Of a stretch of 7,600 bases of DNA, positions 5,439-7,600 are shown one piece after another; the first letter of the stretch is position 1; every line of letters starts with the position of its first letter. Both the position numbers and the translations under genes were made by a program. The stretch comes from Ktedonobacterales bacterium (GTDB lineage: Bacteria; Chloroflexota; Ktedonobacteria; Ktedonobacterales; JADMIN01): contig JAICVT010000217.1 of assembly GCA_025935235.1 (NCBI GenBank), positions 1-7,600 on the forward strand, in the 5' to 3' direction. Below the pieces are notes generated by a model. The model had not been told where the DNA came from. It did not search any database and was given only the letters and a program-made list of their open reading frames with translations.

Positions 5439-6212
5439 TCACTCCCACTTGAAGCCGAAGACCGCCGCGCCGAGGAAGATGATCGCCCAGACGATCAGGG
5501 CGATCAGGCTGCTGGCGTGGAAGGCGCCCGCGTTGGTCGCGCCATAGAGCGCGTCGGAGAGCGACGCGGCGGGCAGGATGCTGGCGATCGGCTGCAAGAA
5601 GCTGGGCAGCTTACTGATGGGCAGCACTGTGCCGGGGATCAGGATGAAGAGCAGATAGAGGCCATTCGCGCCCGCCAGCGTCGCCTCGGCGCGCAGCGCG
5701 CCCGCCATCAGCATCCCTAGCCCGCTGAAGGTCGCCGTCCCTACCAGAAAGGCGATGATATAGAGCAGGATCGAGCCGGTAGGGCGCCAGTCGAGGAACA
5801 GCAAGCCGATCAGCGCCAGCATCACCATCTGCGCGATCTCGATGGCGACGACTGAGAGCGTCTTCGCCAGAATCAGCCCACCACGCGAGAGCGGCGACGC
5901 GCCCAGCCGCTTCAGCACGCCATAGTAGCGCTCGTAGCCAGTGGCGATGCTCAGGCTGACCATGCCCGTGGACATCAGCGCCAGGGCCATCACGCCGGGA
6001 ACGAGGAAATTGGTTCCCGCGACGCGCAGCCAGACAAAGGCGATCAGCAGCACGATGGGGATGAAGACGGTAATCAGCAGGCTCTCGCCGCGCCGCAGCG
6101 TCATCATCAGCTCGGCGCGCGTCTGCGCCAGTACGCAGCTCCAGAACGGCGCCGCGCCGCTGACGGCTGGTTGGGCGGGCGTGGTTGTCGTCGGTGATAT
6201 TTGAGCGCTCAT
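5439..6212 (-). CDS. ABC-2 type transporter permease
   Basis: Predicted 257-residue inner-membrane subunit of an exporter, of the DrrB/NodJ-like ABC-2 group, which moves drugs, lipids or glycans outward. Six likely membrane segments fall near 44-63, 71-91, 118-140, 147-171, 181-200 and 233-254. The first 25 residues are Thr/Pro/Ala-rich and cytoplasmic. The coupling-helix region YERYYGVLKRLGASPLSRGG (93-112) followed by LILAK is the typical ABC-2 stretch between helices 2 and 3. The ATG overlaps the ATPase stop as ATGA, and AAGGAG lies 8 nt upstream, so translation is probably coupled. The length is normal for single-domain ABC-2 permeases. The cargo cannot be read from the sequence; neither the nearby glycosyltransferases nor any biosynthetic gene is adjacent. 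Confidence 0.9.
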   Translation of the reverse strand: MSAQISPTTTTPAQPAVSGAAPFWSCVLAQTRAELMMTLRRGESLLITVFIPIVLLIAFVWLRVAGTNFLVPGVMALALMSTGMVSLSIATGYERYYGVLKRLGASPLSRGGLILAKTLSVVAIEIAQMVMLALIGLLFLDWRPTGSILLYIIAFLVGTATFSGLGMLMAGALRAEATLAGANGLYLLFILIPGTVLPISKLPSFLQPIASILPAASLSDALYGATNAGAFHASSLIALIVWAIIFLGAAVFGFKWE

Positions 6213-7207
6213 TCACGCATCTCCTTGCCGGTCAGGCGAATGAACACGTCTTCGAGTGTCGAGCGGCCAATGCGAATCTCGCTGACATCCACGCCCGTAT
6301 CGCGGAAGAGCGTGGCAAGCTGGATGAGCGCCTCGCGCGGCTCGCCCACCTCCAGCGCGTAGACGCCGGGCGACTCCTCATGCGCAGCGCGCACGAAGCT
6401 GAGCTTGCCCAGCGCCACGAGGTCCAGCCCAGGCCGCGCGCGGAAGCGCAGCTCCGTGCCGGTGGTGGACTGGCTGGTGGTTAGCCCAGCGGGCGTATCC
6501 AGCGCGATCAGTTGGCCGCCATCCATGATGGCGATGCGGTCGGCCAGCCGCTCGGCCTCATCCATGAAGTGCGTCGTCAGCAGGATCGTGGCGCCACCCG
6601 CCCGCTGCCGCTGGATGATCTCCCAGGTGGCGCGGCGCGCCTGCGGGTCCATGCCGGTCGTCGGCTCATCCAGAAAGAGCAGCTCGGGCTTGCCGATGAT
6701 GGCCACCGCCAGCGCCAGCCGCCGCTTCTGCCCGCCGGAGAGCTGGCGGAAGCGCGTGCTGGCCACGCTAGTCAGCCCAACCAACTCTAGCAGCTGTTTC
6801 GGGTCTTCGGGCGCGGCATAGAAGCTGGCGTAGAGGTCCAGAATCTCGCTGGCTCGCAGCGTCTGGTAGAGGCCATCCTGCTGGAGCATCACGCCGATGC
6901 GCGGCTTGAGGGCGGCGGCGTCGCGGCGCGGGTCAAGCCCCAGCACGCGCGCCGAGCCGCTGTCAGCCACGCGATAGCCTTCGAGGATCTCGACGGTGGT
7001 CGTCTTGCCCGCGCCATTCGGCCCCAGCAGCGCGAAGATCTCGCCCGCGCGCACGGCGAATGAGAGGCCGTTGACGGCGACAGTGGATCCATAGGACTTG
7101 GCGAGCCGCTCGACGGCAATCGCCTCGTCGCCAGCGGCCCCATCTGCGCCCGCGACCGCCGGATCGCCGCGCGTGGCGCGCGTATGACTCGTATTGGTAG
7201 CGCTCAT
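6209..7207 (-). CDS. ABC-2 exporter ATP-binding protein (DrrA-like)
   Basis: Predicted 332-residue ATPase that powers the permease encoded next to it. All nucleotide-binding motifs are intact: Walker A GPNGAGKTT (62-70), Q-loop LQQD (108-111), signature LSGGQ (156-160), Walker B LLFLDEP (176-182), D-loop GMD (185-187) and switch His213 in TTHFMDEAE. The C-terminal 90 residues, ending RSTLEDVFIRLTGKEMRE, are the typical DrrA/CcmA extension. The N-terminus has about 28 extra Ala/Gly/Thr-rich residues before the domain begins at AIAVERLAKSYG. The ATG at 7207 is the best start; its ribosome site is weak (AAGG about 13 nt upstream). The frame is open to 7384, but that stretch overlaps the palindrome and promoter region and shows no family similarity. 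It forms a two-gene operon with the permease (4-bp overlap), probably controlled from the divergent region upstream. Confidence 0.93.
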   Translation of the reverse strand: MSATNTSHTRATRGDPAVAGADGAAGDEAIAVERLAKSYGSTVAVNGLSFAVRAGEIFALLGPNGAGKTTTVEILEGYRVADSGSARVLGLDPRRDAAALKPRIGVMLQQDGLYQTLRASEILDLYASFYAAPEDPKQLLELVGLTSVASTRFRQLSGGQKRRLALAVAIIGKPELLFLDEPTTGMDPQARRATWEIIQRQRAGGATILLTTHFMDEAERLADRIAIMDGGQLIALDTPAGLTTSQSTTGTELRFRARPGLDLVALGKLSFVRAAHEESPGVYALEVGEPREALIQLATLFRDTGVDVSEIRIGRSTLEDVFIRLTGKEMRE

Positions 7208-7289
7208 ATCTGTCCGCAATACCTTGTCTAGAGACAGCGCATCGAGCGGCGCGGGCCGCGCCGTAGTGCGCTCGGCGGCGCCATTGCGT

Positions 7290-7298
7290 AGCGTACCA
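7290..7298 (-). promoter_or_regulatory. Candidate extended -10 promoter of the ABC operon
   Basis: The minus strand reads TGGTACGCT (TG, one base, TAnnnT), with the hexamer at 7295-7290. The position 17 bp upstream (7318-7313) reads TGGCGC, a poor -35 lying inside the 13-bp tandem repeat. Transcription would start near 7283, about 75 nt before the ATG at 7207. Confidence 0.3.
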
Positions 7299-7310
7299 TA
7301 GGCGCTGCGT

Positions 7311-7352
7311 GCGCGCCACCACGGCGCGCCACCACGGCGCGCCGTGGTGGCG
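7311..7352. promoter_or_regulatory. Operator-like 26-bp palindrome with 13-bp tandem repeat
   Basis: The 13-mer GCGCGCCACCACG occurs twice in tandem (7311-7323, 7324-7336). The second copy enters a perfect 26-bp palindrome at 7327-7352, with half-sites CGCCACCACGGCG and CGCCGTGGTGGCG. The array lies between divergent transcripts and covers the -35 positions of both candidate promoters. That arrangement suits a repressor or activator bound as one or more dimers. A structural or repeat-family origin is the alternative. No regulator gene lies in the window. Confidence 0.5.
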
Positions 7353-7366
7353 ACGCCTGCCGCATA

Positions 7367-7375
7367 TGCGATAAT
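7367..7375 (+). promoter_or_regulatory. Candidate extended -10 promoter of the M16 peptidase gene
   Basis: TGCGATAAT: GATAAT (7370-7375) matches TATAAT at five of six bases, and TG precedes it by one base. A weak -35, TGGCGA (7348-7353, 16-nt spacer), overlaps the right half of the palindrome. Transcription would begin near 7382, giving a leader of about 59 nt. Confidence 0.45.
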
Positions 7376-7440
7376 GACGCCCAATGCGCGCGGGCCGCGT
7401 AGAGTGGGCGACTGACAGAGGATCGGTAGAGGATCAGGGC

Positions 7441-7600
7441 ATGCACCAGCGCGTTACGCTTCCCAATGGCATCCGCGTCTTCACGTCCGAGATGCCGCAT
7501 CTCCGCTCGGTGAGCATCGCGTTCTACTTCGGCGTCGGCGCGCGCTACGAGCCTGATCCCATCTCTGGCGCCTCGCATTTCATCGAACACATGCTCTTCA
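7441..7600 (+). CDS. M16 family zinc metallopeptidase, N-terminal fragment
   Basis: The first 53 codons of a gene running off the right edge. VTLPNGIRVFTSEMPHLRSVSIAFYFGVGARYEP is the typical opening of M16 (insulinase/processing-peptidase-like) proteins, given here as residues 5-38. HFIEH at 46-50 is the inverted zinc motif HxxEH, with H46 and H50 as metal ligands and E49 as the catalytic base; all are intact. The active half is therefore encoded here; full bacterial single-domain members usually run about 410-450 residues. No signal peptide is visible, so a cytosolic protein is likely. The start is supported by AGAGGA at 7428-7433, 7 nt upstream. The 8-mer AGAGGATC occurs twice (7417-7424, 7428-7435), the second copy forming that ribosome site. 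Divergent from the ABC exporter operon. Confidence 0.92.
   Translation, partial: MHQRVTLPNGIRVFTSEMPHLRSVSIAFYFGVGARYEPDPISGASHFIEHMLF

Noticed and set aside
7208..7384. N-terminal extension of the ABC ATPase to 7384
   Set aside because: The extension would translate the 26-bp palindrome and the promoter region, gives an Arg/Ala-rich stretch, and has no counterpart in DrrA-like ATPases.

Overview
The window is high-GC bacterial DNA with GC-rich third codon positions and several palindromic intergenic repeats. The repeats and the gene types (GT9/GT2 glycosyltransferases, CaCA antiporter, DrrA-like ABC exporter, M16 peptidase) would fit a Chloroflexota-like organism. That placement is an impression, not a demonstrated assignment.

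Layout: (1) 1-2244, minus strand: a radical SAM/SPASM protein, a GT2 glycosyltransferase, and the first 40 codons of a GT9 (heptosyltransferase-like) gene running off the left edge. A 133-bp nested inverted-repeat element separates the radical SAM gene from the GT2 gene. This looks like a surface-glycan or glycoconjugate locus. (2) 2245-2516: a divergent promoter region, then a small acidic protein of unknown function on the plus strand (2517-2885). It converges on the next group across a GC-rich hairpin. (3) 2946-5089, minus strand: a TM2-domain membrane protein and a Ca2+/H+ antiporter-family (CaCA) protein. The antiporter appears to have its own extended -10 promoter, and two G/C-rich hairpins lie in its predicted leader. 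(4) 5090-5438: 349 bp without a gene, holding a second palindromic repeat that shares an 18-bp exact block with the first. (5) 5439-7207, minus strand: an ABC-2 permease and its ATPase, overlapping as ATGA (an exporter operon). (6) 7208-7440: a divergent regulatory region with a perfect 26-bp palindrome plus a 13-bp tandem repeat between two candidate extended -10 promoters. (7) 7441-7600, plus strand: the N-terminus of an M16 zinc peptidase, cut by the right edge.

No clear-cut new defence or biosynthetic system is visible. The most interesting signals are the operator-like palindrome between the ABC operon and the M16 gene, the paired intergenic repeat elements, the structured leader of the antiporter, the altered second catalytic motif of that antiporter, and the unexplained radical SAM/SPASM protein beside glycosyltransferases. 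No tRNA, rRNA, CRISPR array or transposase gene was seen.
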